Shown here one piece after another: positions 1-12,088 of a DNA stretch of 64,000 nt. The stretch is from positions 372,001-436,000 of the forward strand of contig JAMZAV010000356.1 in the NCBI GenBank assembly GCA_024449915.1, in the 5' to 3' direction. The notes under the pieces are model-generated. The model saw nothing but the letters and a program-made list of their open reading frames with translations, did no database searches and was not told the DNA's origin. The stretch comes from Sweltsa coloradensis. Taxonomy: Eukaryota; Arthropoda; Insecta; Plecoptera; Chloroperlidae. The translations under genes were made by a program, and so were the position numbers. Position 1 is the stretch's first letter, and every line of letters starts with the position of its first letter.

Positions 1-94
1 TACGGGGATACGTCTAGTAAATAGATAAGAGTGTAGATTTACTCGTATATTGAGTTACCTTGCGTTGCGATTTCCCTTGTGATCAGACAGACAG

Positions 95-98
<4 letters not shown>

Positions 99-159
<61 letters not shown>

Positions 160-256
160 TGATTTGATTGATTTGATTTGATTTGATTTGATTTGATTGT
201 CGTCTTTATTGATGGCGGGATTAGGGCCTGTTAAGCCTTCTCTTCCATCCAACCAC
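99..256 (-). repeat. 3'-end-like repeat module with (AATCA)n tail and (AG)n tract
   Basis: Read on the minus strand, this begins with a GGTTGGATGGAAGAGAAGG-type block at 200-256. A short palindrome (GGCYTAACAGGCC type), AATCCCGCC and AATAAAGAC follow. It then runs into an (AATCA)n tail at 157-200 and an (AG/CT)n microsatellite at 99-156. The same module occurs four times at 9370-10020 on the other strand. A polyadenylation-like AATAAA followed by a simple-repeat tail suggests the 3' end of a non-LTR retroelement; that is inference. Confidence 0.6.
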
Positions 257-643
257 TTCCTAATTACAACAAATCACGACATTACAGGATTATATAAAAT
301 AATGAAATTTTTAAAAAATACTATATGATCACACAAGTTAAATGTGCAATTTAAGAGCTAAAAATAATGTTTACATCATACTAAAATAACTAAAACAAAC
401 TAAATTATGAAATAATACATTATGAGTAACATTATTGCAAAGTTAAAATTTTCTAGGGATATGGTAATGTTATGCAAATTGTGGCTTTAAATCTATTTAT
501 GTAAATCTACAATAGCTTAAGAAACATTCATTCATCCATTCACACAAAAGTACACAATTAATATGGCTTTAGCCATTGTGTGCAGAAATACAAAGTGAGC
601 AGGAGCAGGTTGTGGTGTGCATTACTCAATCATTGACAAAGGC

Positions 644-716
<73 letters not shown>

Positions 717-779
717 AGGGAGAGAGAGAGAGAGAGAAGAAGAAGAAGAAGAAGAAGAAGAAGAAGAAGAAGAAGAAGA
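644..779. repeat. compound (GA)n-(GAA)n microsatellite
   Basis: An almost uninterrupted GA dinucleotide tract (644-737) passes directly into a GAA trinucleotide tract (737-779). The Arg/Glu-rich open frame across it is an artefact of the repeat. Confidence 0.95.
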
Positions 780-2630
780 TAGCAACCGCGTGATATTGGA
801 AACAGAAGTTTTGAAATATATTTAGGTCACATATATTTATTTCTTTGTTTATAAAAAAATGGCGACAAAAATAAAATATTATCTCTTTAAGTTAAAAAGC
901 AAAAGACACCAAAACTCGTCGACAAACATTAATATTTCGCCAGGAACATAAGTTGTAATACTTCCGCCTTATGAATCACGCATGATTGTTATTCAAAGCC
1001 AACGCGTCCTCTTAGAATTCAAGACAGGTTCGGTGCTTCCGTTGTTGCACAGCAGCTCAGCGTGAGTCTAGGAGCTCGAGCAGTTAGGCACAGGTTGCTA
1101 GGCCGTTAGTGTGGTCTACTGTGTGACATGTGCGGGCTAGGGGCTAGCAATCTAGGGTGTCCACCTGGCAACAGGGTAGGACATTTGGCAACACTACTGC
1201 AAGATTGAAACATATTAATTTAAATTGAAGGACAAACTTTTTTTACGAAGTATTTCATTGTCGAAAAATATTTATTAAAAATACGTGTGTACATAGATTT
1301 ATTTAACATTTAAAGTGTGTTTAAATCAATTTTGAACGGTTTGATTGATTTCATGCCCAATACTTCGTAATCCTTTAAAATTTGCAATGTTTGCGTGATG
1401 CTTACCTAGACAGTAACAATGTGGGTCATTCTTTATTATTCAATTTATCTAACTTATTGTAGTTGCAAAGTGTGTATGGTTACCGGTAAATAATTTAAAA
1501 CGTGACCCCCTAATCTATCTATTCAAATTGAGTGACACTTTGGATTGTTTTATTTATTTAAAAAGTGAATCGATACTTTTTGCGATTTTCAGCATACTTT
1601 TTGGTAACAGTGATGTATTGAAATTTAAACTTCATCGTGCTTATGTTTATAGCAAGTCTTAATAAAAAATTTAACAACAATCACATTTTTACAAATGTTT
1701 TATAAAGTGCAATATGAAATTTTAAAATAATTAGGTACCAAAAATATATGAATACTAAAAGGTGTTTTCAGAGAAATTATTTGAAAAGACGAATAATGTT
1801 TCATACTTCAGGTTTGAAGACTTGAAGAAAAATCTCGCTTCCGATATTATACTCTAATATGCTCATGATAAGTTGCGAACACGTCAAAGAACAAACCTAT
1901 GTAACAGCTTGGAGCTAGAGATTTCTCGTGTTATCACCTCGGGAGATGTGACGACACAACAGTGTGCTCAGTGATGTAGTGTGAAGCTGATAACGTAATA
2001 GACAACCGGGGAAAACGTAAGTATATCATAATAATACATATAAATAACATTTCCTTCAGAAGATAGTGTTCATCGTACCGAAAAGAAAATGCAGCTCTTC
2101 GTATTTTTATCAAGGAGAACATTACCTGTCAAAATATAGAACAGTAACTCGTCATTTGTGCTACCTTCATAGCTCTCTATACAAAGTAAGTAGCATATAA
2201 TATTAGTTTAGTGTTGTGTTTTGACCTTTATAATACGTAATTATTTATTTGCAAAGTAACGTATAGAAATATTTGGTAGTAGTACTTTGTTATTAATAAA
2301 TCAGGTCGAGACACAGAATAAAATAAATCAGAAGACGTTCCATTCCATTTTAGCTAAAATAAATAATAAATACACAATTTGTATAAATAATAAAATTCAC
2401 TTTAATTTGTTTCTATAAATTTTTTTATTTTCTTTTACTTTGTTTTTTTTTTTAATAAACAATCCAAAATTAAATAATAATTCGAGCGACTGTAATCAAC
2501 TAGCCCTACGTAAATAATTCACAGAAATATTAATATACGGTATACTCGTGACGGAATGTGCAAATATGTACATTGTAAGCTATTTCAATTAAATCCCTAA
2601 ATTTGGTACAATATATTATAATTTTATGTG
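780..2630. other. AT-rich stretch without recognisable gene
   Basis: I see no coding signature, tRNA-like block or long repeat here. It is AT-rich with scattered homopolymers, plus a slightly GC-richer patch at about 1010-1160. An AG|GTAATG minus-strand splice-like site lies near 2127 but is weak. Confidence 0.5.
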
Positions 2631-2877
2631 AAGCCTGCCCATGGTGCAATTCATGCCCCTCGTCAGGTGTCTAACTAGTAACAAGGTATGTATGAAGGGA
2701 TGTATGAAGGGATGTCCGAGGACTTGTTTAAGAGGACTCAATCCCTTGCATTCGCATAACGATTGAGGAAAACCTTGGAAAAACCTTCAGTTAGTATTGC
2801 CGGTCGCTACGGGATTTGAACCCGGGACCTTCCGAATCAGAATCGCGCGCTTTACGCTCGAGCCAGCACTGTCGGTT
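2631..2877 (-). mobile_element. tRNA-derived SINE, family A (copy 1)
   Basis: On the minus strand the head at about 2800-2877 is tRNA-like. It has an A-box-like TGGCTCGAGCG region, an anticodon arm whose seven-base loop would read CTG (Gln-like), and the B box GGTTCAAATCC. The body follows, with a conserved AAGGTTTTTCCAAGG-type block and the ending GAGGGGCATGAATTGCA, near a TTTTCCACGAAAA terminus in better copies. Eight related copies lie in the window. None appears to be a functional tRNA because the acceptor pairing is poor. Confidence 0.75.
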
Positions 2878-3029
2878 AAATTTGGTACAAATGAAATTTC
2901 AATAATTTATCTCGTTGTGTAGGCTACGCGTAGCGTAACTATTTAACATTGTCCGACCAAATCAATTACAACATACAAATAAATACGTCTGTAATGGTAA
3001 TTGCTACTCACGCCCTGTTATCAGCCTCG

Positions 3030-3075
3030 CGGTTGGAACCAGACTCACCTGCAACAAACATAAACAAGCATTAGA
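3030..3075 (-). promoter_or_regulatory. candidate recursive splice site (minus strand)
   Basis: On the minus strand a pyrimidine-rich tract ending TTTGTTGCAG is followed immediately by GTGAGTCTGG, so a full acceptor abuts a full donor (junction between 3048 and 3049). This is the arrangement of zero-length recursive splice sites in long insect introns. A second GTGAGT lies 37 bases further on, so a 37-nt microexon is an alternative. A few such matches are expected by chance in 64 kb on two strands. Confidence 0.25.
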
Positions 3076-3350
3076 CAAACATGAACAAGCATTAGTCAAA
3101 ACATCAACACATGTATGAAGTGAATTTTAGATACGTTTCATTGAAATGCTATGCTACTTGAATAATGGTAAAGAGGTATTCACCCGCTAAACTTTAAAAA
3201 AAATAGTCAGGCTAACTAGTTATGAATTAAGAAATTAAAAGAAAAAATTGGGTCCACCACGACCCCCCCCCCCTCAAAAAAATGTCAAACTTGGGTAACA
3301 GTCCCTTTAAATAAAATTATGTTTTGTTGTCAGATTAATTTTTGTAAAGT

Positions 3351-3702
3351 GCAACGATGGTACTTGTTCACTGTCGGGACCCCCTTAAAAAAAAAAAAAA
3401 AAAAACAAAAAAAAAAAACTAACTTAACTTACAACTTACCATTACCAACTTAACTACCTAAATGTACCTAAATTTAAAGTAAATTACAGTTGAAACCTGC
3501 TTGTTAAACGGAGTGGCGTGGCCGCAAAGCCCATTTTAGACGCCACTTAGCGTTGCTTAATTTACGTTAAATTTAGGTACATTAAGGTTAAACTATGTTA
3601 AGTAAGGTGAGTAGGTAATAAGTTATGTTAGTTTTTATTTCTTGTTTTTCGGTCAATTTTTTATTTTTTAAAGGGGGTTCCGATAATAAACAAGTACCGC
3701 AA
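3351..3702. mobile_element. foldback palindrome, ~140-bp arms
   Basis: The left arm (about 3351-3490: GGTACTTGTTCACTGTCGGG, CCCCCTTAAAAA, a poly-A tract, then AACTAACTTAACTTAC) is mirrored by the right arm (about 3555-3702: GTTAGTTTTTA, TTTAAAGGGGGTTCCGATAA, CAAGTACC). About 65-75 bp of GC-richer spacer separates them. The poly-A and poly-T tracts face each other. No coding capacity. It is consistent with a hairpin-type MITE; no clear target duplication was found. Confidence 0.6.
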
Positions 3703-5123
3703 GGTTCAATCAAAAAGTATTTTCCTTCCAAGTAACTAATACAATATAATTATGAGAGTTACATTTTATAATAAACATTTTAAAATACATTTTAAAACCC
3801 TGCATATTGGTTCATTAAAAGGGAGTGGGAATAATTTGATGTTTGGGCTGTCTTATTACTGCAGCCATACACATCACACATCACATCTGTGAGTAAAAGT
3901 TTGTGTTGTCGCTAATAATGAACATATGCATGCCCCTAAAATATAAGATTTTTAACATTTACCATAAACTTTTAAGTTTTTGACCATTTTGACAGATTTT
4001 AAATACAAGAAAATGGATTCATTTGTATTTATTTTGTAGAATCAATTAATGGAAAAGTGCATTGAAAAGGTGAAATTTCCGAAATATCATCTATATTATT
4101 ATATACAATTATAATTATGTGACGAAATTTGGCTGATGAATTTGAAACGTACTAAATTAAGCATGCCAAAATAAAGAGAAACAACTAGAGATTTGCAACT
4201 AAACCCAGGAATAGACGAAACAATGACTATGATAAATCTCTTTGTCCCTTTGAATACAGAATATAACTTGACATAAGACAGACGTCGTATGAGCCTGGTG
4301 GCTGTCGCTCCCTGGTCCCTTCAGGGGGGGGGGCAGTGTCCACAGAGTTGTCAAACTTTCAGGCACCACAGTAAAGTCCGTATGGAAATGTGGCAACTCT
4401 GCTGTAAGAAAACCCCGAACTTTGACTTTGCAAAGACTTACATAAGTTGGTCTCGAACTTCTTTGCTATTTTGGCTGGAGAGTTGACAGATTGTGTGCGA
4501 AGTCTTGTATCGTAGATACTTTGTCACCTCTAGTAACGAAATATATTTAACGTGTCGGGGATAATTTACAATGTAGATCCATCCAAATCTACGTTATAAC
4601 TTTATGTCTAGATAATTTTGTATTTCTTTAAACGACAAGTATTGACGTGATTATATTATATTTAATGCACAGAATATTTTTGGAGTATTTAAAAAAATGA
4701 GAATGTTTTAATAACAAATCGATCAAAATAATTATTTGGCCATTTAGTTATTTAGGAAATTCATAAAATTCAACATAAACTGTTTTTATTGCAATGCAAC
4801 CGATTGCTTTCTTCACATATTAACTTTTAAAAAAATCACATTTGGGAAACTAAACTGTATAAAATCATAACTTCGACCTAAAACACCATTAGTGATTGAT
4901 CCATTTTGCCTCTTATCAAACGTATGTTTAAAAAGTTTATTCGGGGTAAAATTATGTGAGTTGGTTCAAATAGAAGATAAATATATTGGTCTATTTTACT
5001 TCTCAATAATTTTGAACGTGAGTAATAAAGAGGTGCATCTAACTTTAAATAAAATGTGGGATGGTCCACTTTGTTTCGGAACCCATCGTATATTATATTG
5101 GAACGAAATACTATTAATGTAGT

Positions 5124-5127
5124 TATT

Positions 5128-5186
<59 letters not shown>

Positions 5187-5187
5187 T
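5124..5187. repeat. (TTTA)n microsatellite
   Basis: About sixteen tandem TTTA units, nearly uninterrupted. Confidence 0.95.
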
Positions 5188-6149
5188 AAAATTATAATTA
5201 TAATAGAAAGGAATGGAGAGAACTGGTGGAAATGCCTGTCATAGAAGACATCGAAGTAGATGAGGAGGTGTTGAGCCTGGCTAGCAAGCACTGAAAGTCC
5301 ACAGCCCGAGAAACTGGTGATACGTCACCCCCGACCTGACTTATGTTGGAACCGGGTGTTTGATTAAATTATTATTAATTTAACGTCTATCCTATTCAGT
5401 TAAGAAACTGATGCACAATGGAGGAGAACTAAATAAATGTAATCACATAGATGCAGACACAACAATGAACTATAGTTAAGTAAAGTTTGAAATAGTTATA
5501 TTACAACAACGTTTGCAAAACAAGACATCAATTTTGGTATAATCACTGAATCAACTATACACACTATACAACAAACTACTGGTAGTGGTATCCCTACTAA
5601 AAATGTATTTATTCCCAGAGCTGGTACACCTCGCTAAACACGACCTCACACTCCCACCCCCACCACCCCCACTTCTCCCACCCCCACCCCCGCCCTACTC
5701 TTCCTAAACCCAACCATGCGTGACAATCTGTCTTCAAATTTGTTTTTTCCAACTTTTCATTATCTCATCAAAACCTAGGACTAAAGTTAGACGACGTAAG
5801 TTGCTCGGGTGCAGCAGCCGAGGAGAGCCGAGGAGAGCCGATGATGCACGAAGCGAGATCGGGGGGCGATAAAGGAAAACCCATTTTTTCAAATTGTCTC
5901 CCATAAAAACGTGATATTCGGTTTTCAAAGGAGATTGCTTAAGAGGGATGTGTGTAGTGGCTAGATTTTCAATGATTCTTTTGTTGAGGTTTGTATCTTG
6001 TGAGTGCGACAAAACGAGTTGGCCACGATAGATCCTCAAGGACAAGTTTCTACAACATTTTAAATACATTTTATTAAAAAAAAAGTGGGAAACCAGCTCA
6101 CGGTGCCATAAATGCCGTGCCTTACAGGTATATGATTGGATTTAACGGA

Positions 6150-6440
6150 AATCAATCCAAAATATATTTTTTAAATATCTATTCAGATCTACAATGCACC
6201 AACAATCCAGATGTTATGAAGTTAACCGTCTCGGTAGCTTAGGGGTAAAGCACCCGACCGGCAATTAGGAGACCGGGGTTCGAAACCCCGCTGAGATGGA
6301 TTTTTTAATTTCTGGATTGATTTCCATAAAGTCAATTACACCTACGGGAGTGTGTCCCGAACAATGAAATTGAGAAACAAATGGGTATATTGAAACAATT
6401 CTGAAGGAATATCCGAGGGTTGTTTATAATGACTCAATTC
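6150..6440 (+). mobile_element. tRNA-derived SINE, family C (divergent copy)
   Basis: A tRNA-like block (6226-6299) is preceded by CAGATCTACAATGCA-type sequence and followed by TTTTTTAATTTCTGGATTG and AATTACACCTACGGGAGTG. The same order of blocks recurs in the copies at 17.8-18.6 kb and 63.1 kb. This shows that the tRNA-like unit is part of a longer dispersed element. Confidence 0.7.
6226..6299 (+). tRNA. tRNA-like sequence in SINE C
   Basis: The acceptor arms CCGTCTC and GAGATGG pair over seven positions, allowing G-U. There is a D arm with GGGGTA, a weak anticodon stem (one mismatch), a loop CCGGCAA, and a perfect CGGGG/CCCCG T stem with GGTTCGAAACC. The loop would place GGC (Ala) as anticodon, but the universal T33 is C. 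It is followed by a T-run that could stop Pol III. Because it sits inside a repeat, I call it a SINE head rather than a tRNA gene. Confidence 0.5.
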
Positions 6441-6544
6441 CTGTCGGTGCACTAAATAAATAAAATAAATAAATACATTCACATATTTTACAGTCTGACC
6501 AATCAGTCACATAAATAATTTCTAGTGGGGTATTGAATTTTGAA

Positions 6545-6605
6545 ATGGGTTCAGCCTACCCTGTATAGGCGCCGACGCAATCTCCAAGCGAACAATAGCC
6601 AACCA
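6545..6605 (-). repeat. fragment of SINE family D
   Basis: The blocks CCTACCCTGTATAGGCGCCG, CGACGCAATC and AGCCAACCAAAG match the middle of the family-D copies at 31.3 and 61.4 kb. The surrounding 6540-6878 open frame has no recognisable protein features. Confidence 0.45.
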
Positions 6606-7424
6606 AAGGCATGTAGTTTAAATAGGTACACCGACCAAACGTGTTGGGCACGATCTATCCTCAACTATGAACACATAAAAAGAGCAACTTTCCCAACGCA
6701 GTTTTCCTTAGAGAATACGAGACTAAAAACATATTTATCAAGAAAGTTACCTTGCATTAAATCGTGCTGCACTTTTCTGCATTTACCTACACCGGAAGTG
6801 ATCGAACAAGCTATTCACCCTAGAGTGTTCTACTGTTCAGTGCAGAATGCTCCCACATCACGCTATCATACAACCTAGGCCTAGGCCGCATAGCAAACAT
6901 GCAGGGCAGCTCCTATCTGATCAGATGGCAATCTACGCTTAGCTCTACTTAAGTGTTCGAACAAAGCTTGTGTTAACATTGCATCAGATATAATTAATGA
7001 TTTTAAGTTTAGATTAAGATCAAATCACTTAAGCTGTGTTCTTATTGGCTGAAGACATCATTAACATTTTACTTGTACATCAAGACTCGATTATTATCAA
7101 CATAACAGAAAAAAGAACCGCAAACGATGGAATTCTGATAAGGTTTAGATTAGTTTTTAATACCTGAGCAGTTTAACTATTTCATTTAAATATTTTGTTA
7201 TTTTTTTTAACTTTTTAACGATTTTGAACCCACGGTCGACGAGCGATTGCGTGTAGGGCGCATTGTATTAACAACTCAATTTACCCAGATGATAAGATAA
7301 ATAAAAAATATGTCATTAAAGTTTACTAATAACTTCACAATCCTAGACATCTGTTTTAAGTTCAATATAGTAACTTTCCTGTGTTATATTATACAATTAA
7401 TAACACACAATGTTAAGATTATAG

Positions 7425-7825
7425 ATAATTTTTCGTGGAAAGACTGCCCAGCGTGCAATTCATGCCCCTCTTAAGGTGTCTCTAACGAAGTATGTTGGAG
7501 GTATTATTAGCACTTTGACAGATTACCACGTTTTGAAAACGACATTAAATCAATATAAAAACCTTAACCGACAGTGTTGGCTCGAGCGTTAAGCGCGCGA
7601 CTCTGACTCGGGAAGTCCCGGGTTCAAATCCTTTCGAGACCGGAAATCCTGAATGAAGGGTTTTCCGAGGTTTTCCTTATCAGACTTAATGGGAATGCAA
7701 GGGATTGAGTACTCTTAAACAGCCCTTGACATCCCTTCACAATTGTCCTATCCGCAACATACCTAGTTAGACACCTAAAGAGGGGCATGAATTGCATTCT
7801 AGACATGTTTTCCACGAAAAAAAAT
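7425..7825. mobile_element. inverted pair of SINE-A sequences (fragment minus, full copy plus)
   Basis: At 7562-7825 a full family-A copy lies on the plus strand: tRNA-like head from about 7567, B box GGTTCAAATCC at 7621, then the body, then GAGGGGCATGAATTGCA and TTTTCCACGAAAA. At 7425-7505 the 3' end of another copy lies in the opposite orientation. The two ends can pair, giving an imperfect hairpin. Confidence 0.7.
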
Positions 7826-8684
7826 GTGTCAGATAATATTTTCAACGCAGTGTACAATTGTCCCTTAACGTCAACAGGATGTTCTATAACTGGAGTGAAA
7901 TGAGATGTGGAATGTGATCGACTGTAATACCTCGTGATGGCTTTCTGTGATTGATGGCGGGAAGTTTGAATCACTGCCAGTTGGAAAGTCACCCCTATAG
8001 AAGGCGGTGCACTTCTTGGATTGATCTTTCAAGATGCGGTGAACTACAAAGTATTTGATGGGGGGGGGGAGGGAGGCATCAGCCTTTAAAAATAATATGG
8101 CGTGGGTTCCAAATACATCAGACAGGGTTGGCTTAGTCCGTTTAAAAAAACCGTTAATAATCAGATCAGTGAGAGTATAAATTATTAGCATAAATGTATT
8201 TATTTGCAAATTTTAAGTAGAAAATGTTGTTGTTACGTGTTTTTAGTTTTTTTGTTCAGTTTTACCATCTAGCATAAAATCCACACGAATAAGGGGAAAT
8301 GATTAAAGTTTTATTTTACGATAGTACACACTTACAGTGTTGTCTAGTAATGGACAAGTTGGCGGTCTTAGACAATGACATTGTATGACGTTCACAATAT
8401 GGGATAAATTATGAGACAATTTAATTCACGAAATGAATACGAAACAAAGAATTAAAAATTGGAAAGAGATACACATGTATTTATTGAGAGTAAGAGTGGA
8501 GCAACAGGTATTATTGAGTCGTTCTCTCGGCAAGTCTATCGAACGCGCTTCGTCTGTTTGCAATGGCAAGAAGTCAATTAAAAGTTTGTAGACTTGGAAG
8601 TTTATTTTCCGATGATTTGAATGTAGATAAAAAAGATGGAAAATCGATTCTTAGAGGTTCGTTAATTTCACGACCAGCCGCACA

Positions 8685-8745
8685 AAGTGGGCGGACCAAT
8701 CAGAGCCACGCTGTGACGTCAGAGACAGAGTGCCAGAGTGCGTTG
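8685..8745. promoter_or_regulatory. promoter-like cluster (GC box, CCAAT box, CRE)
   Basis: GGGCGG, CCAATCAG and TGACGTCA lie within about 35 bases (8689-8725). Each is a classical eukaryotic promoter element, but no TATA box or downstream coding exon could be assigned. The call rests only on motif clustering. Confidence 0.25.
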
Positions 8746-8784
8746 CCACAAAGGAGATGAAACACATGGTCACTTTGAATACGA

Positions 8785-8810
8785 CTCTCTCTCTCTCTCT
8801 CTCTCTCTCT
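8785..8810. repeat. (CT)n microsatellite
   Basis: Thirteen or so uninterrupted CT units. Confidence 0.9.
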
Positions 8811-9369
8811 TAGCATAATTAGCAGCCATAACCATCAGCCGCTACAACCGTTGTCAATGATTGATTAATGCACATCACCTCCACCACCTGTTCCTGCTCT
8901 CTGAATATCTTGCAATTTCTGCCACACTGTGGCAACAGCAGCATATTTTGTAAGTTTTGTGGTGAATGGATGAATGAATTCTTTTTCTTTTTCTTTATTT
9001 TCTAAAAGTTATCTACTTATGCCATACCCATAGTAACTATCTGTTGGTAACTACATACTATTTAAATGTATACTATTTATAAAAACTCATACATTTTATG
9101 TAGGTATCAATTTTGTTTATTTTTCTTATGTTATTGAACTATGTTAATAAATTTTGTAGCTATCCAATTTAGTAATTTGTGTTATGTTATTGAACTCTGT
9201 TATTAAAATAGGCTTGTACTACATATGCATGCTGTATTCCTAGTACGTATGTTTAATTTAATTTGTATCTTACTATTACTATTGCTTATTTCATTTCAAT
9301 TTGTTTGTATCTTACTTTGTATCTGTATCTGTATCTGTATCTTTGTATTGTATCCTTAAAATGTAAAAT

Positions 9370-9428
9370 GGTTGGATGGAAGAGAAGGCCTAACAGGCCT
9401 TAATCCCGCCATAAATAAAGACGCTAAT

Positions 9429-9459
<31 letters not shown>

Positions 9460-10030
9460 CCCCTCTTATCATCATCATTATTATTATTAATAGTAGTAGC
9501 AGTAGTATAATTATTATTGATATTATCAACAACATACAAATGAAATGTCACTCCTTAAAGGTTGGATGGAAGATAAGGTTTTACTAGCCCTAATCCCGCC
9601 TTGTAATCAAGACCTGAACCAATCTAATCTCTCTCTCTCACTCTCACTCTAAATTTATGTTTTAATATTTAGTAGTGTACTAGTAGTAGTGTGCAGTAAT
9701 CTTTCATATTATAATTTGTAACAATTTATATCGCATACTTTCAAGGTTGGATGTAAGAAAAGGCATCACTGACCTTAATCCCGCCTTTAATTAAGTCCTT
9801 AATCAATCGATCAATCATCAATCAATCTCACTCCCTGTCTTAATTATTCCTCAAAATCACTCCTTCTTCCTCTCTCCCCCTCCCTGTGTTATATTTTATT
9901 ATATTGTTAAAATTATATTGATGTATCTTTAATATTAAGAGGTTGGATGGAACATAAAGACCAACTTACTTTAATCCCCGCCTAAATAAACACGACTATC
10001 CATCTATCGATCTTTCTTTCTCTCTCTTCC
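9370..10030 (+). repeat. four degenerate direct copies of the 3'-end-like module, ~190 bp apart
   Basis: GGTTGGATGGAA-type starts occur near 9371, 9561, 9745 and 9942. Each is followed by a diverged palindromic block, TAATCCCGCC, an AATAAA-like or TTAATTAA segment, and a pyrimidine- or AATC-rich simple tail. The first copy is the least diverged and matches the minus-strand copy at 99-256. The CT/TCTC tails have grown into microsatellites at 9430-9460, 9625-9650 and about 10010. Confidence 0.65.
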
Positions 10031-11370
10031 TCCCTGCAGATAAAAATTTTCAACAATTTAAAATTGGAATTTTCATCTACACAACTATAGTCATCTTTGG
10101 CACACGATTTTCTTTGTAAGACTCTCAGTTGGCCGGTCTGTATAGCTCGAATCTGTCTGAAAATTGTTTCCTAGGCTTTCATACTGCGAATGATTCCGCT
10201 AAAACAGCCCTTAGATTTTTCCTTCACAATTACCCTAATGAATCACACCGGTTAAAACTGATGTAAAACCTACATCGTCAAAGTATTTTTCTTCCACAAT
10301 AACACCCCTGAAACGAAGCAAAGATTTTTTATACTTCACGATTCCCTTTCATTCCCATCTTCGCTATTTTCTCGTTATCTTCGCTGATTGAGCCTCGGAT
10401 CTGGTGTTAACCACAAAAGCGCCCCCCCCACCTCCCCCCACCCCTCTCTCTACCGACCAACTCTTCTTACAAAGTAATCTCGCCTTGAACTCGGGCAAAT
10501 CTCAAAAGCAATGAAATACCATGAAATAAATTCACATTCTCTGTTTTCGATGAACTCTCTGAGACTTCACAGATTTCGTCACCTAATTGGATAGAGAAAA
10601 AAGTGATCCTATCTGATGCTTTTGATTAGACTAGAGAGTAATTATAAATAAACTTTCATTTAGCCAAACACAAATATAATTTCGACACCTTTAATTTACA
10701 TTAGAGCTATTCTTCAATTGATAAAACCATATTTTTTTAATTTGCATTCATTTCCATCTGCTTTTTACTTTTATATCTTGAATTAATTAATTACTTTATC
10801 GATTTTATTTTGACTTGTACTGTAACTCTTTTGCTGTTGACACTACTATAATTCATTGTAACGTACTTTATTGAGTCTAGCTGTAACTAGTAAAAGAATG
10901 TCTTGTTAGTAGTTTTAACATAACATTTATATTATGTTGCAGTTGTAGAACTACGGTCCGGTTGTCAATAAATATCAAATTATTATTAGACACACAACTA
11001 CGATAAAACTTGTTTGTTTCGCTCGCGCTTTGTCGCTTTGACTTTTCTGAATCGTTAGAAAGTTGAGAGTTAGGAAGGTAGATAGGTCTCAGAGAAAGTT
11101 GGTAGCGGATCAGGGGGTATTTTCAAGAAATTGGCAACACGAGCACTTGAAAGAAACATAATGTAAAACCTTATTAATAAATAAAACAAAAATGTAACGT
11201 AATATTTTTTTTTTTAAATAATGGGATGAAATGAAATTAGTAAGCAAATCTCTTATAATATGCATCACTTTTGAGTTCGTTCCTCCGTACATCATTGAGT
11301 GTGTCACCGACCAAGCACGACTTCTGATTGACACACGATATTGTTGACATTGCCCGTCAACAACTATGAT
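10031..11370. other. AT-rich stretch without recognisable gene
   Basis: No coding signature was found. A C-rich patch lies at 10420-10445. A segment near 10840-10985 ending in an AATAAATATCAAATTATTATT-like sequence could be an old retroelement 3' end, but that is weak. Confidence 0.4.
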
Positions 11371-11378
11371 TCAGAATG

Positions 11379-11449
11379 TTTTGGTGACCCGGGTTAAGGG
11401 GGAGTGGCTAGAAAGATTGTGAATCCACGACCCGGCACCTCCACCAAAA
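11379..11449. mobile_element. 71-bp element with GGTG...CACC inverted termini
   Basis: It begins TTTTGGTGACCCGGGT and ends ACCCGGCACCTCCACCAAAA, imperfect inverted repeats of each other. A related, more damaged segment lies at about 41100-41262, including the preceding GATTGACA and GACAGAATG sequence. The terminal GGTGGAGGTGCCGGGT motif recurs about ten times in the window. Confidence 0.45.
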
Positions 11450-11460
11450 TATCAACGATT

Positions 11461-11550
<90 letters not shown>

Positions 11551-11557
11551 TAATAAT
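11461..11557. repeat. (AAT)n microsatellite
   Basis: About thirty AAT units with one shorter AATA step near the end. Confidence 0.95.
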
Positions 11558-11619
11558 GAATATTGTCATGAAAATCAACAATCACAACAAATAGCAGTTT
11601 AGTAAAGGTTTGTTCTGTG

Positions 11620-11692
11620 GTCCCGGTAGCTCAATTGGTAGAGCTATGGCACGTTAAGCCGGAGGTTCTGGGTTCGAACCCCAGTCGGGGCA
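11620..11692 (+). tRNA. tRNA-like sequence between two (AAT)n tracts
   Basis: The acceptor arms GTCCCGG and TCGGGGC pair over seven positions. D stem GCTC/GAGC, loop with GG, T stem CTGGG/CCCAG and GGTTCGAACC are all good. The anticodon stem has four of five pairs. The seven-base loop ACGTTAA would read GTT (Asn) but has C instead of T at position 33. A TTTTT run follows at 11696. It could be a tRNA pseudogene or SINE head. A genuine tRNA gene is less likely because of position 33 and the microsatellite context. Confidence 0.5.
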
Positions 11693-11717
11693 AACTTTTT
11701 CGACAACTGCTATGAAT

Positions 11718-11744
11718 CAATAATAATAATAATAATAATAATAA
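11718..11744. repeat. (AAT)n tract at the 3' junction of the LINE
   Basis: Nine AAT units directly abut the poly-T (11745-11762) that is the 3' poly-A tail of the minus-strand LINE. Confidence 0.9.
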
Positions 11745-12088
11745 TTTTTTTTTTTTTTTTTTATTAGCAATAAAGTTTTCTTACAGAATTAATAATTACA
11801 ATTTTATTCGATTGCCCACAAAGCTTTGATAAGCTTGTCTGTGGGTTATTCTATGACAATTATTACATACTATTAAGTTACATGCTAGATACAGAATGCA
11901 GATTCCATGGCTCATTCCTACATAATGTTTAACAATATAAATTATAAAGACTTATTAAACAGTTCAAATTTGAATAACAAAACACAAAAATAAAATGAAC
12001 AGTTACTCATACAAAAAGAGCTCTGGAAAAAAAGGAAACGAAAAAAAAATGTAACAAATTATACATTAAATTGGACAAAAGAAACTCT

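Noticed and set aside
576..782. 68-codon Arg/Glu-rich open frame
   Set aside because: It is translation of the (GA)n-(GAA)n microsatellite.
5734..6069. 111-codon minus-strand open frame
   Set aside because: Includes GAGGAGAGCCGAGGAGAGCC-type simple sequence and no protein features; treated as chance.
6540..6878. 112-codon open frame
   Set aside because: No recognisable domain; it starts in a SINE-D fragment and has no exon boundaries.
11620..11692. Functional tRNA-Asn gene
   Set aside because: The fold is good, but T33 is C, the anticodon stem has a mismatch, and the context is a SINE-like unit between microsatellites. A tRNAscan score and expression data would decide.
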